A stretch of DNA of 64,000 nt, from NCBI RefSeq assembly GCF_034377145.1, contig NZ_CP139707.1:629001-693000 (forward strand), read 5' to 3'. Below the pieces are notes generated by a model. The model searched no databases. It had not been told where the DNA came from and saw nothing but the letters and a program-made list of their open reading frames with translations. Positions 36,375 to 46,276 of this stretch are shown here, piece by piece. The position numbers and the translations under genes were made by a program. Every line of letters starts with the position of its first letter. Within the stretch, counting starts at the first letter, position 1. Source of the stretch: Sulfitobacter sp. OXR-159. GTDB lineage: Bacteria; Pseudomonadota; Alphaproteobacteria; Rhodobacterales; Rhodobacteraceae.

Positions 36375-37165
36375 AGGGCTGGGCTGTCCTGCCGCTGATC
36401 GTGCTGGGGCAAGTCGCCCTCGCTGCGGGGCCGGACAGTTCGCCACGCCCGGTCCCGCGGGACAATGGGGATACCTTGCCGCTGATCGTCGTGCCCTCGG
36501 GCGCGATTGAACAGCCCAAGCGTGACCCCGCCGGCCGTGCTGCCGCTGAAGGGGGGCGGGGGATGGAAACCTCGCTTCGCCCCGCGCTGCGTAGCCGCAA
36601 GATCGAGAAAGCCGCCCGCGCACGTCGGCAGATGTTGGCCAAGGGCGCGGTCTGCGGAGACTTGGCAATACAGGGCACGCCGGTGGGCCGGGTGCCCGGC
36701 AAGATCAACGGTTGCGGGGTCGAGAACGCGGTCAAAGTGCGCTCCGTCTCAGGCATCAAGCTCAGCAATGCCGCGGTGATGGATTGCACCACGGCCAAGG
36801 CGCTGGACACATGGGTGCGCCAGTCGGCGGTGCCCGCTTTGGCGGGGCAGGGCGGCGGGCTGAAAGAGCTAAGGGTCGCGGCGCATTACGCTTGCCGGAC
36901 GCGGAACAACCGCAAAGGCGGCAAGATATCCGAGCACGGTAAGGGCCGCGCGATTGATATCTCCGGGTTTGAACTGGCGGACGGCAGCTTGATCACCGTG
37001 TTAAAAGGCTGGCGCGCCCGCCGCAGCAGCAAGGCGATGCGGCGGATGCACCGGGGTGCTTGCGGGCCGTTCGGCACGGTGCTTGGGCCAGAAGCGGACC
37101 GCTATCACCAAGACCATTTCCATTTCGACACGGCGCGGTATCGCAGCGGCAGCTACTGCCGCTAA
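36371..37165 (+). CDS. Extensin-like family protein
   Basis: The 264-residue exported protein has a signal peptide ending near ALAAG. The C-terminal domain matches the extensin-like (M15-related) family: CGDLAIQGTPVGRV near 95, CGVENAVKV near 115, EHGKGRAIDISGF near 193 and the final DHFHFD near 248. The His/Asp pattern looks like a D,D-carboxypeptidase-type zinc site, suggesting action on peptidoglycan in the periplasm. Activity has not been deduced with certainty. Its ATG overlaps the stop of the dehydrogenase gene, an operon link without clear metabolic sense. Confidence 0.87.
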   Translation: MKGWAVLPLIVLGQVALAAGPDSSPRPVPRDNGDTLPLIVVPSGAIEQPKRDPAGRAAAEGGRGMETSLRPALRSRKIEKAARARRQMLAKGAVCGDLAIQGTPVGRVPGKINGCGVENAVKVRSVSGIKLSNAAVMDCTTAKALDTWVRQSAVPALAGQGGGLKELRVAAHYACRTRNNRKGGKISEHGKGRAIDISGFELADGSLITVLKGWRARRSSKAMRRMHRGACGPFGTVLGPEADRYHQDHFHFDTARYRSGSYCR

Positions 37166-37172
37166 GGGCCGC

Positions 37173-38180
37173 TTAGGGCTGGATCAATCGCGGTGCCGGG
37201 CCAAGCGGAAGGCCCGCAAGGACCATCTGCCCATCGGCAAAGACCAGATCAAGATCCAGACCGCCCGGCGTGCTGCCCCGCGCCTCCAACAGCCGCAGCA
37301 TGGTATTCACCTGCCCGCGCATGGAGGGCGGCAGGAAACCCCCACGTTCGCCCGCATCAAGCAGTTTGGACCAATTGGTGACCCGTAGGCTTAGCACCCC
37401 GTCGGGAATGCCCTCGGCATCAAAGGTCAGCGCGCCTTCGGCGCCCAGAGCCACGTCGCCCCATGCGGCATCGACATTCTCAACCGTCAGCGCGTCGATC
37501 TGCGGCAGGGTGCCCGCCACCGCGCTGTGACGATCCAGCGGACGGGCAAAGGTCACGGCCATCCGCGCAGACAGGATCGGCTGCCCGCCGGGCTGCACCG
37601 CGCCGTCCCCCAGAACCTTGCGCAGCAGCGGGCCGGGGGTAATTCCGCCGGGCAACAAGGCAATGTCATAGTCCCGCGCCGCGCCCGAAGACTGCGTGAC
37701 CCGCATCCGGGGCTCTTCGGCTTCCAGCAACAGCCCGTCGGGGCCATTGACCTCAAGATGCGTGCTGCGGAACTCAATCGCTTCGAGTTGAAGCGTGGTC
37801 CCGGGGTGCAGCGCCAGATCGGCACGCAGGTCACGTATATTCAGCGTCAAAGGCAGCGCGCCCGCAGGCAGCGCGGCGCTTGCGACCGAGGCGCGCGCAG
37901 AAAGGTCGCCGGGCCACCAGACCGGGGCGGAAAGATCAAGCTGCGGGGCCTCAAATGCCAAGCTGCGGGCGGGGGCCGCCACGGCAAGCCCGCTCAGCCG
38001 GTTTTGCAAGGCGAGGGGGAATCCCGATTTGCTGATGTCCTTGAGCGTCACCTCCCACCCCGCCGCGCGGCGGGTGTCGAGCAGGCCGGTCAGGGTGCTT
38101 TGCATCTGCGTCGTCGCAGTGGCCCACCACGCGCCCCAAAGTACGGCGAGCACAATCAGCAGCCAAACCAGTTTCCGCAT
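37173..38180 (-). CDS. DUF2125 domain protein
   Basis: The 335-residue product has one N-terminal hydrophobic segment (about residues 4-21) that acts as signal anchor, and a periplasmic beta-rich body. The sequence TRRAAGWEVTLKDISKSGFP near 37 and the following alternating hydrophobic strands are typical of DUF2125 proteins, which resemble AsmA-like lipid-handling proteins in layout. Function is unknown. It converges with the extensin-like gene and diverges from chaC. Confidence 0.83.
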   Translation of the reverse strand: MRKLVWLLIVLAVLWGAWWATATTQMQSTLTGLLDTRRAAGWEVTLKDISKSGFPLALQNRLSGLAVAAPARSLAFEAPQLDLSAPVWWPGDLSARASVASAALPAGALPLTLNIRDLRADLALHPGTTLQLEAIEFRSTHLEVNGPDGLLLEAEEPRMRVTQSSGAARDYDIALLPGGITPGPLLRKVLGDGAVQPGGQPILSARMAVTFARPLDRHSAVAGTLPQIDALTVENVDAAWGDVALGAEGALTFDAEGIPDGVLSLRVTNWSKLLDAGERGGFLPPSMRGQVNTMLRLLEARGSTPGGLDLDLVFADGQMVLAGLPLGPAPRLIQP

Positions 38181-38246
38181 TTCGATAGCCCTTCAAATCG
38201 TGCTTCAGATGCGGTTTACCGAAGGCCAGCAGAAAGGACCAGCAGG

Positions 38247-38777
38247 ATGACAATGTGGGTATTTGGCTATGGCAGCCTTTTGTGGAACCCGGGTTTTGAG
38301 GTGGCGGAAAGCGTGATCGCCACGCTGCCGGGCTATGCGCGGTCGTTCTGCATGCGCTCGATCCACCACCGCGGCACGGTGGAGCAGCCGGGGTTGGTGC
38401 TGGCGCTCGACGAATCTGTCCGGTCGGCCTGCGAAGGCATGGCGATGCGCGTGGCTCCGGGGCAGGAGGCGCAGACGCTGGACTATCTGCGCGAACGTGA
38501 GCTGATCTCCTCGGCCTATGTCGAGAAAAACCTCACCGTGCATCTGACCGATGGCCGCGACGTGGAGGCGGTGACCTATGTGATCGACGCGGCGCATGAC
38601 CAATATTGCGGCGGCTTGCCACTGGAAGAACAGGCCCAGATCATTGCACGCGCCGTAGGCGGCCGCGGGCCAAATACCGAGTATTTAATCAACACTGCCG
38701 TGCATCTTTCCGAAGTGGGCTTGCATGACCCCGCGTTGGAGTGGTTGCATGATCGCGTTAAGGCTTTAGCCTCATAA
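38247..38777 (+). CDS. Glutathione-specific gamma-glutamylcyclotransferase, ChaC-like
   Basis: ChaC enzymes cleave glutathione to 5-oxoproline and Cys-Gly in the cytosol. The 176-residue protein begins with the substrate-binding WVFGYGSLLWNPGF and continues with RSIHHRGTVEQPGLVLAL near 37-54. The catalytic glutamate is expected in the YLRERELISSAY segment near 80-92. The ATG at 38247 is supported by AAAGGA nine bases upstream; an ATG two codons later is also possible. Together with gshA in this window it forms the synthesis and degradation ends of glutathione metabolism, though the genes are 35 kb apart. Confidence 0.9.
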   Translation: MTMWVFGYGSLLWNPGFEVAESVIATLPGYARSFCMRSIHHRGTVEQPGLVLALDESVRSACEGMAMRVAPGQEAQTLDYLRERELISSAYVEKNLTVHLTDGRDVEAVTYVIDAAHDQYCGGLPLEEQAQIIARAVGGRGPNTEYLINTAVHLSEVGLHDPALEWLHDRVKALAS

Positions 38778-38848
38778 AAACTTGGCAACTCCGCGCCGTT
38801 TCAGTGTAAGCTGCACCAAGAGCAGAATAGAGGGTCAGGAAAGGCCGC

Positions 38849-40048
38849 ATGGCACAGCCAGACCGCAAGGCAAAACCGCAGTTTTCACAACCGGTGCGTC
38901 AGATTTCTCTGATGCTGATCGTATTGGCATTGACCGGCGTGGGCGCTTTTTTGGCCCTGCCCAGTGTGCTGCCGATCTTTGCCGCGAACCCATGGCTTAA
39001 CGGGGTCATCATCTTTGTTTTCGTCGTCGGCGTGCTGGCCTGTTTCTATCAGGTGACGCAGCTGATCGGCTCGGTCCGCTGGATCGAGGATTTCGCCGCC
39101 GACAACGCCGAACCCGACGCGCAACCGCCACAGCTGCTGGCGCCTTTGGCGTCGCTGTTGCGCCAACGCGGTGCGCGGATGCAGGTCAGCACGGCCTCAA
39201 CCCGTTCGATCCTTGATTCCGTTGCATCACGTATTGACGAAGTACGCGAGATCACGCGCTACATCGTCAACATGCTGATTTTCCTCGGTCTTCTCGGCAC
39301 CTTCTACGGGCTTGCTACGACCGTGCCCGCTGTGGTCGACACGATCCGCTCGCTCGCCCCCGGCGAGGGGGAGGCAGGGGTTGATGTCTTTGGTCGCCTG
39401 ATGACCGGGCTTGAGGCGCAGTTAGGCGGCATGGGCGTGGCCTTTGGCTCATCGCTTTTGGGGCTTGCGGGTTCTCTCGTCGTCGGGCTGTTGGAGCTTT
39501 TTGCGGGCCACGGTCAGAACCGTTTCTACCAAGAGCTCGAAGATTGGTTGAGCTCCATCACGCGGGTCGGGCTGACCTCGGGCGACGATGTGGGCGACCA
39601 AAATATCATGGCCAGCGTGATGGACCAGATGGTCGAACAGATGGCCGAGATGCAGCAGATGTTCACCCAGTCCGACGTCAGCCGCGCCATGGTGGACGAC
39701 AAGCTGGGCAAGCTTGCCGATGCCGTTGACCGGATGACCACGCGGATGGAGCATGACACGACGACGAACAGCGCGCTTGATCGGGTGGCCGACGGGCAAG
39801 ACCGGTTGATTGCCGTGCTCGAAGGGCAAGTGGCGGGCGAGGGGATCGACGCGGAAAGCCGGATGCGGCTGCGCTCAATCGACGTGCAGATGCTGCGCAT
39901 TCTCGAAGAGATTTCTGCCGGGCGGCAAGAGACGATGGCCGAATTCCGCAAGGATATCTCACTGCTGGCCAAGGCGCTTTCCGGGCAGCGCGCGCCTGAG
40001 GCCCGTCGCCTGCGGGCCGGCGATGTCCCCGGTGGCGGGGACCAGTAA
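38849..40048 (+). CDS. MotA/TolQ/ExbB-like inner-membrane protein
   Basis: The 399-residue protein has four hydrophobic segments (about 19-39, 50-72, 134-158 and 190-225) in the layout of MotA/ExbB proton-channel subunits. Between the second and third lies a cytoplasmic loop of about 60 residues. The signature NMLIFLGLLGTFYGLATT near 140-157 and GGMGVAFGSSLLGLAGSLVVG near 191-211 match the TolQ/ExbB/MotA channel core. A charged helical tail of about 170 residues follows. It overlaps by one base the gene for a MotB-like partner. It is not flagellar MotA; no flagellar gene is nearby. Confidence 0.88.
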   Translation: MAQPDRKAKPQFSQPVRQISLMLIVLALTGVGAFLALPSVLPIFAANPWLNGVIIFVFVVGVLACFYQVTQLIGSVRWIEDFAADNAEPDAQPPQLLAPLASLLRQRGARMQVSTASTRSILDSVASRIDEVREITRYIVNMLIFLGLLGTFYGLATTVPAVVDTIRSLAPGEGEAGVDVFGRLMTGLEAQLGGMGVAFGSSLLGLAGSLVVGLLELFAGHGQNRFYQELEDWLSSITRVGLTSGDDVGDQNIMASVMDQMVEQMAEMQQMFTQSDVSRAMVDDKLGKLADAVDRMTTRMEHDTTTNSALDRVADGQDRLIAVLEGQVAGEGIDAESRMRLRSIDVQMLRILEEISAGRQETMAEFRKDISLLAKALSGQRAPEARRLRAGDVPGGGDQ

Positions 40049-41985
40049 TGGCACTTTCCCGGCGGACAGGCGCACGGTTTCAGGGCTCGATCTGGCCGGG
40101 GTTCGTCGATGCAATGACCGGGCTTTTGCTGGTTCTGATGTTCGTGCTGACGATCTTTATGGTCGTGCAATTCGTCCTGACCGAACGCATCAGCGGCCAA
40201 GAGAGCGAGTTGAACGAATTGGCCGGAGAGGTCGCGGCCCTTGCCCAAGCGCTTGGCGTCGAGGAACGCACCACCGCGCGGCTGGAGGCCCGGCTTGGCG
40301 CGCTGAATGCCTCACTGAACGATGCCCGCGATGAGGTGTCGCGCCAAGAAGCGGTGATCGCCGGGCTGACCTCTGAACGCGACGCCCAAGAGGCCGCGTT
40401 GCAGGCCGCCGAGGCCGAGATCACCGGGTTCGAGGCGCGGGTGGCGGCCCTTCTGGCTTCGCAGGCCGAAGATCAGGCGCGCATCGGAAGCTTGGAAGAC
40501 CGCGAAGCCGCGCTGCTGGATGAGCAAGAGGCGCTGAACCTCGCGCTGAGCACCGCGCGGGAAGAGATCGACGCGCAGGCGGAAACGGCCCGGCTGGCCG
40601 CGGCAAAGCGCGAGGCGTTGGATGCGCTGGTGGCCGATCTGCGTGCCCAAAACGCTGAATCCGAGGCGGAGGTCGCAGCACTCAACGCCGAGGTGGCAGA
40701 GGCCGAAGAGGCGCTCAGCGCCGAGGAAGCCGCCCGTCTGGCCGAAGCCGCAGCGGCGCAGGCATTGCGCGACCGGCTTGAGGATGCGGATGCGGAATTG
40801 ACAGCCATGACCCTCTCGCTTGAGGCGCAGCGCAAGAAGGCCGAAGACACCTTGACCTTGCTGGCCGCCGCGCGCGCGGCGCGAAGCGATCTGGACAGTG
40901 AACTCGCCGCAGCTCTGCTGAGGTTGGAGACGGCTGAACAAAGCGGAGCAGGTCTGGAGGCCGAGCGTGCCGCGCTGGCCGAAGAGTTGGACGCGGCAGA
41001 GGGCACCGAAGAGGACCTGCGCGCACAACTGTCGCAGGCGGAGGTGACCGAGCAGGCGTTGAATGCCCGCTTGGCCGAGGCGCTGGCCCGCGTGCAGAGC
41101 CTTGAACAAGAGGGCGAAGCGCTGAGCGGCTCGCAGTCGGATCTGCGCGAACGTCTGGCGCAGGCGCTGGCGGCAAAGCTTGCCGCTGAAACGCTGGCCG
41201 AGGACAAGACCACCGCCGCCGAGCGCCGCGCCGCTCTACTGGCGCAGGCCGAAGCGACCTTGGCCGACGAGAAGGCGGTCAGCGCCGAGGCCCAGCGTCA
41301 GACCGAATTGCTGAACCAGCAGGTCGCGGAGCTGCGCGCGCAACTGGGCAACCTACAGGCGCTGCTCGACGATGCCGTGGCGCGGGATGCGGCGAGATCG
41401 GTTGAGTTGCAATCGCTCGGGTCCGAGTTGAACACAGCGCTGGCACGGGTGGCGGCAGAGGAACGGCGTCGCGCCGAGCTCGAAGCGGCAGAGCGCAAGC
41501 GGCTGGAGGAGGAGAGCAAGAACCTCGCCCAGTACCGCTCGGAATTCTTTGGCCGGTTGCGTGACCTTCTGGGCAATCAGGAGGGCGTGCGGATCGAAGG
41601 CGACCGGTTTGTCTTCTCTTCCGAGGTGCTTTTCGGGCCGGGCAGTGCGGTGCTGAGCCAAGACGGGCAAGGCGAGATTGCCAAGGTGGCGGGCATTCTG
41701 CGCAGCGTGGTAGACGAGATCCCGGCAGAGATCGACTGGGTGATCCGTGTCGATGGCCATACCGATAATGTGCCGCTTTCCGGCTTTGGGGCGTTCGCGG
41801 ACAATTGGGAACTGAGCCAAGCGCGGGCGCTGTCGGTGGTCAAATATATGGTCAACTTCCTTGGCATCGCGCCGGATCGTTTGGCGGCCAATGGCTTTGG
41901 CCAGTACCAGCCCGTGGCCGAGGGCAATACCGAAGCCGCGCGGGCGCAGAACCGGCGGATCGAGCTTAAATTTACCGAAAAGTGA
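40048..41985 (+). CDS. MotB/OmpA-like protein with very long coiled coil
   Basis: The 645-residue protein starts with a short cytoplasmic tail and one transmembrane helix. PGFVDAMTGLLLVLMF places Asp21 where the proton-carrying aspartate of MotB lies. Residues about 45-500 are a nearly uninterrupted Glu/Ala/Leu/Arg-rich coiled coil in the periplasm. Residues about 535-645 form an OmpA-like peptidoglycan-binding domain with VDGHTDNVPLSGFGAFADNW near 568 and QNRRIELKF at the end. With the preceding gene it should form a proton-driven stator-like complex whose long arm spans to the peptidoglycan. The task it powers is unknown. Confidence 0.88.
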   Translation: MALSRRTGARFQGSIWPGFVDAMTGLLLVLMFVLTIFMVVQFVLTERISGQESELNELAGEVAALAQALGVEERTTARLEARLGALNASLNDARDEVSRQEAVIAGLTSERDAQEAALQAAEAEITGFEARVAALLASQAEDQARIGSLEDREAALLDEQEALNLALSTAREEIDAQAETARLAAAKREALDALVADLRAQNAESEAEVAALNAEVAEAEEALSAEEAARLAEAAAAQALRDRLEDADAELTAMTLSLEAQRKKAEDTLTLLAAARAARSDLDSELAAALLRLETAEQSGAGLEAERAALAEELDAAEGTEEDLRAQLSQAEVTEQALNARLAEALARVQSLEQEGEALSGSQSDLRERLAQALAAKLAAETLAEDKTTAAERRAALLAQAEATLADEKAVSAEAQRQTELLNQQVAELRAQLGNLQALLDDAVARDAARSVELQSLGSELNTALARVAAEERRRAELEAAERKRLEEESKNLAQYRSEFFGRLRDLLGNQEGVRIEGDRFVFSSEVLFGPGSAVLSQDGQGEIAKVAGILRSVVDEIPAEIDWVIRVDGHTDNVPLSGFGAFADNWELSQARALSVVKYMVNFLGIAPDRLAANGFGQYQPVAEGNTEAARAQNRRIELKFTEK

Positions 41986-42001
41986 GCGGGGGAAAGCCGG
42001 T

Positions 42002-42952
42002 CTATTGCAGCGTCAACGCGCCGGTCTTTTCGTCAATCACCCGGCCATCGCGCAGCAGGGTAACCGTGCCGCGATAGCGCCCGGCGGGCCATGTTCCGGC
42101 GGCGGCGCGTTTGCCGATGGCACGAAACGACTGCGCCTGCGGTTTCTCTAGCACCACATCCCTTTCGATCACGGTGCCGCTTGGCCCCGCAAGGCTGAGG
42201 CGCAGCACGTCGTTCTTTTGGGTGCCATAGCTGTAACCGTAGATGACCAAGGCAGGCGCATCCTTGGGGAGGGTGTCGTGATTGGCATCGCCCGCCTTGA
42301 TTTCATCATAGCTGGGAATGCGGTTCGCAAAGCCGAGCGCGATCAGCCCGCCGGGGCGGTAGGGCGGGGTGTCTTGCCAGAGAGACACAGCTGGTTCCTC
42401 GCAGCCGTTGCCTTCGGGGGCGAATGGATCAACCGGGTTGCCATTGTGGCGCAGCGAAAGGTGAAGATGCGGGAAGGCGGCCTTGCCGGACTGGCCGACC
42501 AGCCCGAGAGCGTCGCCGACAGCGACCTCTTGCCCGTCCGTCACGCGCAGTGAGCCGCGTTTCAGGTGGCAGTACTGTGTTTCCCACCCGCGGCCAAGGT
42601 CGATGACCACGCCGTTGCCGCATTCGCGCCCTTGGACTTCCGAGAGTGGCGCGCCATCGGCCATGCCGTCTCGCAGCCCTTTGACCACGCCAGCCGCCGC
42701 TGCGCGAACGGTGACACCTGCCGCCATCGCTGCGCGGTCGGGTAGGGCGAAATCGGTGCCCTTGTGTTCGTCATAGGTCAGCCTCGAACAGCGGTAATCG
42801 TGCGCCGCGGCACTTGGGTCTTGGTCCATATATTGTTGGATGTGGCAATCCTGCCCGAGGGTGCAATCCAGCGGGAAGGCCAGTTGCACATCCTCCGCCA
42901 GCGCAGGGCTGGCGGAGGAGAGGATCAGGGCCAGCGCGGCCCGTGTGATCAT
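42002..42952 (-). CDS. M23 family metallopeptidase
   Basis: The 316-residue secreted protein has a signal peptide ending near ALAED and an M23 (LytM) domain with the zinc ligands in HKGTDFALP near 63, and HLHLSLRH near 167. These peptidases cleave peptidoglycan cross-bridges. Two extra cysteine-containing segments near the N-terminus (CTLGQDCHI) suggest disulfides. A roughly 100-residue beta-rich C-terminal domain follows. Its ATG overlaps the clpA stop by four bases. It converges on the MotB-like gene, and both proteins act at peptidoglycan. Confidence 0.9.
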   Translation of the reverse strand: MITRAALALILSSASPALAEDVQLAFPLDCTLGQDCHIQQYMDQDPSAAAHDYRCSRLTYDEHKGTDFALPDRAAMAAGVTVRAAAAGVVKGLRDGMADGAPLSEVQGRECGNGVVIDLGRGWETQYCHLKRGSLRVTDGQEVAVGDALGLVGQSGKAAFPHLHLSLRHNGNPVDPFAPEGNGCEEPAVSLWQDTPPYRPGGLIALGFANRIPSYDEIKAGDANHDTLPKDAPALVIYGYSYGTQKNDVLRLSLAGPSGTVIERDVVLEKPQAQSFRAIGKRAAAGTWPAGRYRGTVTLLRDGRVIDEKTGALTLQ

Positions 42953-45270
42953 TCCGCGGTGAGCAGCGGGGGCCGATCACCTGACAGGCGCTTGCTTTCG
43001 GTGCCCAAGACCTTGAGCGTCAGCGCGTCGTCCTTGACGCCAACCTTGACCACACCGCCTTTGGCCAGTTTGCCAAAGAGCAGTTCCTCGGCCAGCGGCT
43101 TTTTGATGTGCTCTTGGATCACGCGGCCTAAGGGGCGGGCGCCCATCTTGTCGTCGTAGCCCTTGTCGGCAAGCCATTCGGCGGCCTTCTTGCTGAGTTC
43201 GATGGTCACGTTGCGGTCCATCAGTTGCGCTTCGAGTTGCAGCACGAACTTTTCGACCACCCGCAGGATCACCGATTTCGGCAGCGGTGCGAAGCTGATG
43301 ACAGCGTCGAGACGGTTGCGGAACTCCGGCGTGAAGGTCCGCTCAATCGCGGCGGTGTCTTCACCGGTGCGACGTTCGCGGCCAAAGCCCACGGCCTCTT
43401 TCGCCTGCTCGGAAGCACCAGCGTTGGAGGTCATGATCAGTACCACATTGCGGAAATCCACTGTGCGGCCGTTGTGATCGGTCAGCTTGCCGTGGTCCAT
43501 CACCTGCAACAGGATGTTGTAGACATCCGGATGCGCCTTCTCCATCTCGTCGAGCAGCAGCACGCAGTGCGGATGCTGGTCCACGCCATCGGTCAGCATG
43601 CCACCCTGATCAAAACCGACATAGCCCGGAGGGGCACCGATCAGACGAGAGACGGCGTGTTTCTCCATATACTCCGACATGTCGAAGCGTAGCAGTTCCA
43701 CGCCCAGCGTGTCGGCCAGTTGCTTGGCCACCTCGGTTTTACCCACACCGGTTGGTCCGGCGAAGAGGTAGTTGCCGATGGGTTTGTCCGGCTCGCGCAG
43801 GCCCGCGCGGGACAGTTTGATGGCCGAAGACAGCGCCACGATGGCATCGTCCTGCCCAAAGACCACCCGCTTGAGCGAGCTTTCCAGATCCTTCAGCACC
43901 ACCACGTCGTCCTTGGAGACGTTTTTCGGCGGGATGCGGGCGATCTTGGCCACCACGGCTTCGACCTCCTTGGTGCCGATGGTCTTGCGGCGCTTGGAGG
44001 CGGCCACGAGATGCTGTGCGGCACCCGCTTCGTCGATCACGTCGATCGCTGAGTCAGGCAGCTTGCGGTCGTTGATATAGCGGTGCGCCAGTTCGACAGA
44101 GGTCTTGATCGCGTCGGAGGTGTATTTGACGCTGTGATGCTCCTCGAAATAGGGTTTCAGACCCTTGAGGATCTTGGTGGCGTCTTCGACCGAAGGCTCG
44201 CTTACGTCGATCTTCTGGAACCGGCGCGACAGCGCGCGGTCTTTCTCAAAGTGCTGGCGGAACTCCTTATAGGTGGTGGAGCCCATGGTACGCAGCTTGC
44301 CGCCCTGAAGCGCGGGCTTCAGCAGGTTGGAGGCATCCATCGCGCCGCCTGAAGTGGCACCGGCACCGATCACGGTGTGGATTTCGTCGATGAAAAGCAC
44401 CGCGTCTTTATGTTCTTCCAGCTCGGTCACGACAGCTTTGAGCCGTTCCTCGAAATCGCCGCGGTAGCGGGTGCCAGCCAGCAACGCGCCCATGTCGAGC
44501 GAGTAGATCGTGGTGTTGGCCAATACCTCGGGCGTTTCGCCGGCGACGATCTTGCGTGCCAGCCCCTCGGCGATGGCGGTTTTGCCCACGCCCGGATCAC
44601 CCACCAGCAGCGGGTTGTTCTTGCGGCGGCGGCAGAGCACTTGAATGCAGCGCTCAACCTCACCCTCGCGGCCGATCAGCGGGTCGATATCGCCCTCGCG
44701 GGATTTGGCGTTGAGGTCCACGCAGTATTTCGCCAGCGCGGATTCCTTCTTGTCGCCATCGGTGACGCCTTGGGCCTCTTCTTCGGCTTCTGGTGCGCCT
44801 GTGACGGGGCGGGATTCACCATATGCCGGGTCTTTGGCGACGCCGTGGGCGATGAAGTTCACCGCGTCATAGCGGGTCATATCCTGTTCTTGCAGGAAGT
44901 AGGCGGCGTTGCTTTCACGTTCGGCGAAGATGGCGACCAGCACGTTGGCGCCTGTCACTTCGGTCCGGCCCGAGGATTGCACGTGGATCGCGGCGCGCTG
45001 GATCACGCGCTGGAAGGCCGCCGTGGGCACCGCTTCGGAACCGTCAATGTCGGTGATCAGGTTGCTCAGATCATCGTCGACGAATTCGACCAGTGTTTCG
45101 CGCAGGTCAGAGACATCAACGGAACAGGCTTTCATGACCTGCACGGCGTCGGGTTCGTCGAGCAAGGCCAGCAGCAGATGTTCGAGCGTTGCAAATTCGT
45201 GGCGGCGGGCGTTTGCCAGCGCGAGGGCCGCGTGGATTGCCTGCTCAAGTGTAGTCGAGAATGAAGGCAC
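42949..45270 (-). CDS. clpA: ATP-dependent Clp protease ATP-binding subunit ClpA
   Basis: ClpA is the AAA+ unfoldase that feeds substrates to ClpP. The 773-residue protein has the double Clp N-domain (about 1-145), a first AAA module with Walker [14 protein letters not shown] near 217 and Walker B VLFIDEIH near 290, and a second with [12 protein letters not shown] near 503 and [14 protein letters not shown] near 570. The start is GTG, with AAGGAG eight bases upstream. The adaptor gene clpS, commonly just upstream of clpA, is not in the adjoining sequence. A 14-base palindrome lies 36 bases before the start. Confidence 0.96.
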   Translation of the reverse strand: MPSFSTTLEQAIHAALALANARRHEFATLEHLLLALLDEPDAVQVMKACSVDVSDLRETLVEFVDDDLSNLITDIDGSEAVPTAAFQRVIQRAAIHVQSSGRTEVTGANVLVAIFAERESNAAYFLQEQDMTRYDAVNFIAHGVAKDPAYGESRPVTGAPEAEEEAQGVTDGDKKESALAKYCVDLNAKSREGDIDPLIGREGEVERCIQVLCRRRKNNPLLVGDPGVGKTAIAEGLARKIVAGETPEVLANTTIYSLDMGALLAGTRYRGDFEERLKAVVTELEEHKDAVLFIDEIHTVIGAGATSGGAMDASNLLKPALQGGKLRTMGSTTYKEFRQHFEKDRALSRRFQKIDVSEPSVEDATKILKGLKPYFEEHHSVKYTSDAIKTSVELAHRYINDRKLPDSAIDVIDEAGAAQHLVAASKRRKTIGTKEVEAVVAKIARIPPKNVSKDDVVVLKDLESSLKRVVFGQDDAIVALSSAIKLSRAGLREPDKPIGNYLFAGPTGVGKTEVAKQLADTLGVELLRFDMSEYMEKHAVSRLIGAPPGYVGFDQGGMLTDGVDQHPHCVLLLDEMEKAHPDVYNILLQVMDHGKLTDHNGRTVDFRNVVLIMTSNAGASEQAKEAVGFGRERRTGEDTAAIERTFTPEFRNRLDAVISFAPLPKSVILRVVEKFVLQLEAQLMDRNVTIELSKKAAEWLADKGYDDKMGARPLGRVIQEHIKKPLAEELLFGKLAKGGVVKVGVKDDALTLKVLGTESKRLSGDRPPLLTAE

Positions 45271-45305
45271 GGGCGTGCTCCTTTTCGATCGGGGTCGGTG
45301 AGGTG

Positions 45306-45319
45306 CTGAGATATCTCAG
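45306..45319. repeat. 14-base perfect palindrome upstream of clpA
   Basis: CTGAGATATCTCAG is its own reverse complement and lies 36 bases before the GTG start of clpA. It could be an operator or part of an mRNA leader hairpin. No known regulator motif is recognised. Confidence 0.6.
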
Positions 45320-45445
45320 GCCCCGGTCCGACCATGGCCTCATAGTATTAGAGTTTGGTTGATCATCGCCCATCTTCAAGAAGATTCTGGTCCGAATCGG
45401 TCACATTTGCCGTGAGCGAGGACTTTGGGCCATGATTGCAGGCAC

Positions 45446-46213
45446 TCAGAACTGGTCTTTGCGCCTGCGGATTTCGGTGAACACTTCTGTGTCGGTGGCG
45501 TCTGGCATCCCCAATGTCGCGCGAATGGCGGGATCGCCCGGGCGCAGGAAGGGATTGGTTTCTAGTTCCAGTGAAAGCGGCGAGGGGACGGTCGGCTGCC
45601 CCTTGGCGCGGGCGCTGTCGATGTCCTTGGCCCTTGATATAAGCGCCGGGTTCTGCGGATCAACGGTCAGGGCGAATTTTGCGTTGGCGGCGGTGTATTC
45701 GTGGCCCGAGCAGATCGTCGTATCGCCGGGTAGGGCGGCCAGCTTTTGTAGACTGTCCCACATCTGCGCGGGCGTGCCTTCGAACAGGCGGCCACAGCCA
45801 AGCGCCATGAGGCTGTCGGCGGTAAAGGCCGCTTTGGCATCCGGCACGTGAAAGGCGATATGGCCGACGGTGTGGCCTGAAACATCCAGCACCTCGGCCT
45901 TTAGTGCGCCAAGTTCAACGGTGTCGCCCTCTGCCACGTCGCGGTCTAGCGGGGGCAGGCGGTGAGCATCGGCCTTGGCCCCGATCACCTCGGCGGGGAA
46001 GCGGGTCAGCAGTTCGGCCAGCCCTTGGACATGGTCGGGGTGGTGGTGAGTCAACCAGACTTGGCTCAACGTCCAGCCGCGGCGGTCAAGCTCTGCCATG
46101 ATCGGGGCGGCTTCGGGTACGTCGATCAGCGCCACAGCGCCGCTGTCATGGTCGCGCAGCAGGAAAGCGTAGTTGTCCGACAGACAGGGAATCGTGACCA
46201 GATCAAAGGCCAT
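45446..46213 (-). CDS. gloB: Hydroxyacylglutathione hydrolase (glyoxalase II)
   Basis: GloB hydrolyses S-lactoylglutathione to lactate and glutathione in methylglyoxal detoxification. The 255-residue protein has the binuclear metal motif THHHPDHVQG near 55-64, the histidine of SGHTVGHIAFH near 110-120, the ligand aspartate in FTADSLMALGCGRLFEG near 129, and GHEYTAANAKFAL near 170. The C-terminal helical domain that contacts glutathione is present. It is divergent from a methyltransferase gene, a common arrangement in this family of bacteria. Confidence 0.95.
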   Translation of the reverse strand: MAFDLVTIPCLSDNYAFLLRDHDSGAVALIDVPEAAPIMAELDRRGWTLSQVWLTHHHPDHVQGLAELLTRFPAEVIGAKADAHRLPPLDRDVAEGDTVELGALKAEVLDVSGHTVGHIAFHVPDAKAAFTADSLMALGCGRLFEGTPAQMWDSLQKLAALPGDTTICSGHEYTAANAKFALTVDPQNPALISRAKDIDSARAKGQPTVPSPLSLELETNPFLRPGDPAIRATLGMPDATDTEVFTEIRRRKDQF

Positions 46214-46276
46214 GGCGTCTTACCTCGCTGTGTTGTTATGGTCGGGTCAGAGTGACACTCACCAAGGCGGGCTGCA

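Noticed and set aside
38849..41985. Zorya-type phage defence system (ZorA/ZorB)
   Set aside because: The MotA/MotB-like pair fits, but the long coiled coil is in the MotB-like partner, and no ZorC/ZorD or ZorE helicase or nuclease gene follows, only an M23 peptidase on the opposite strand.
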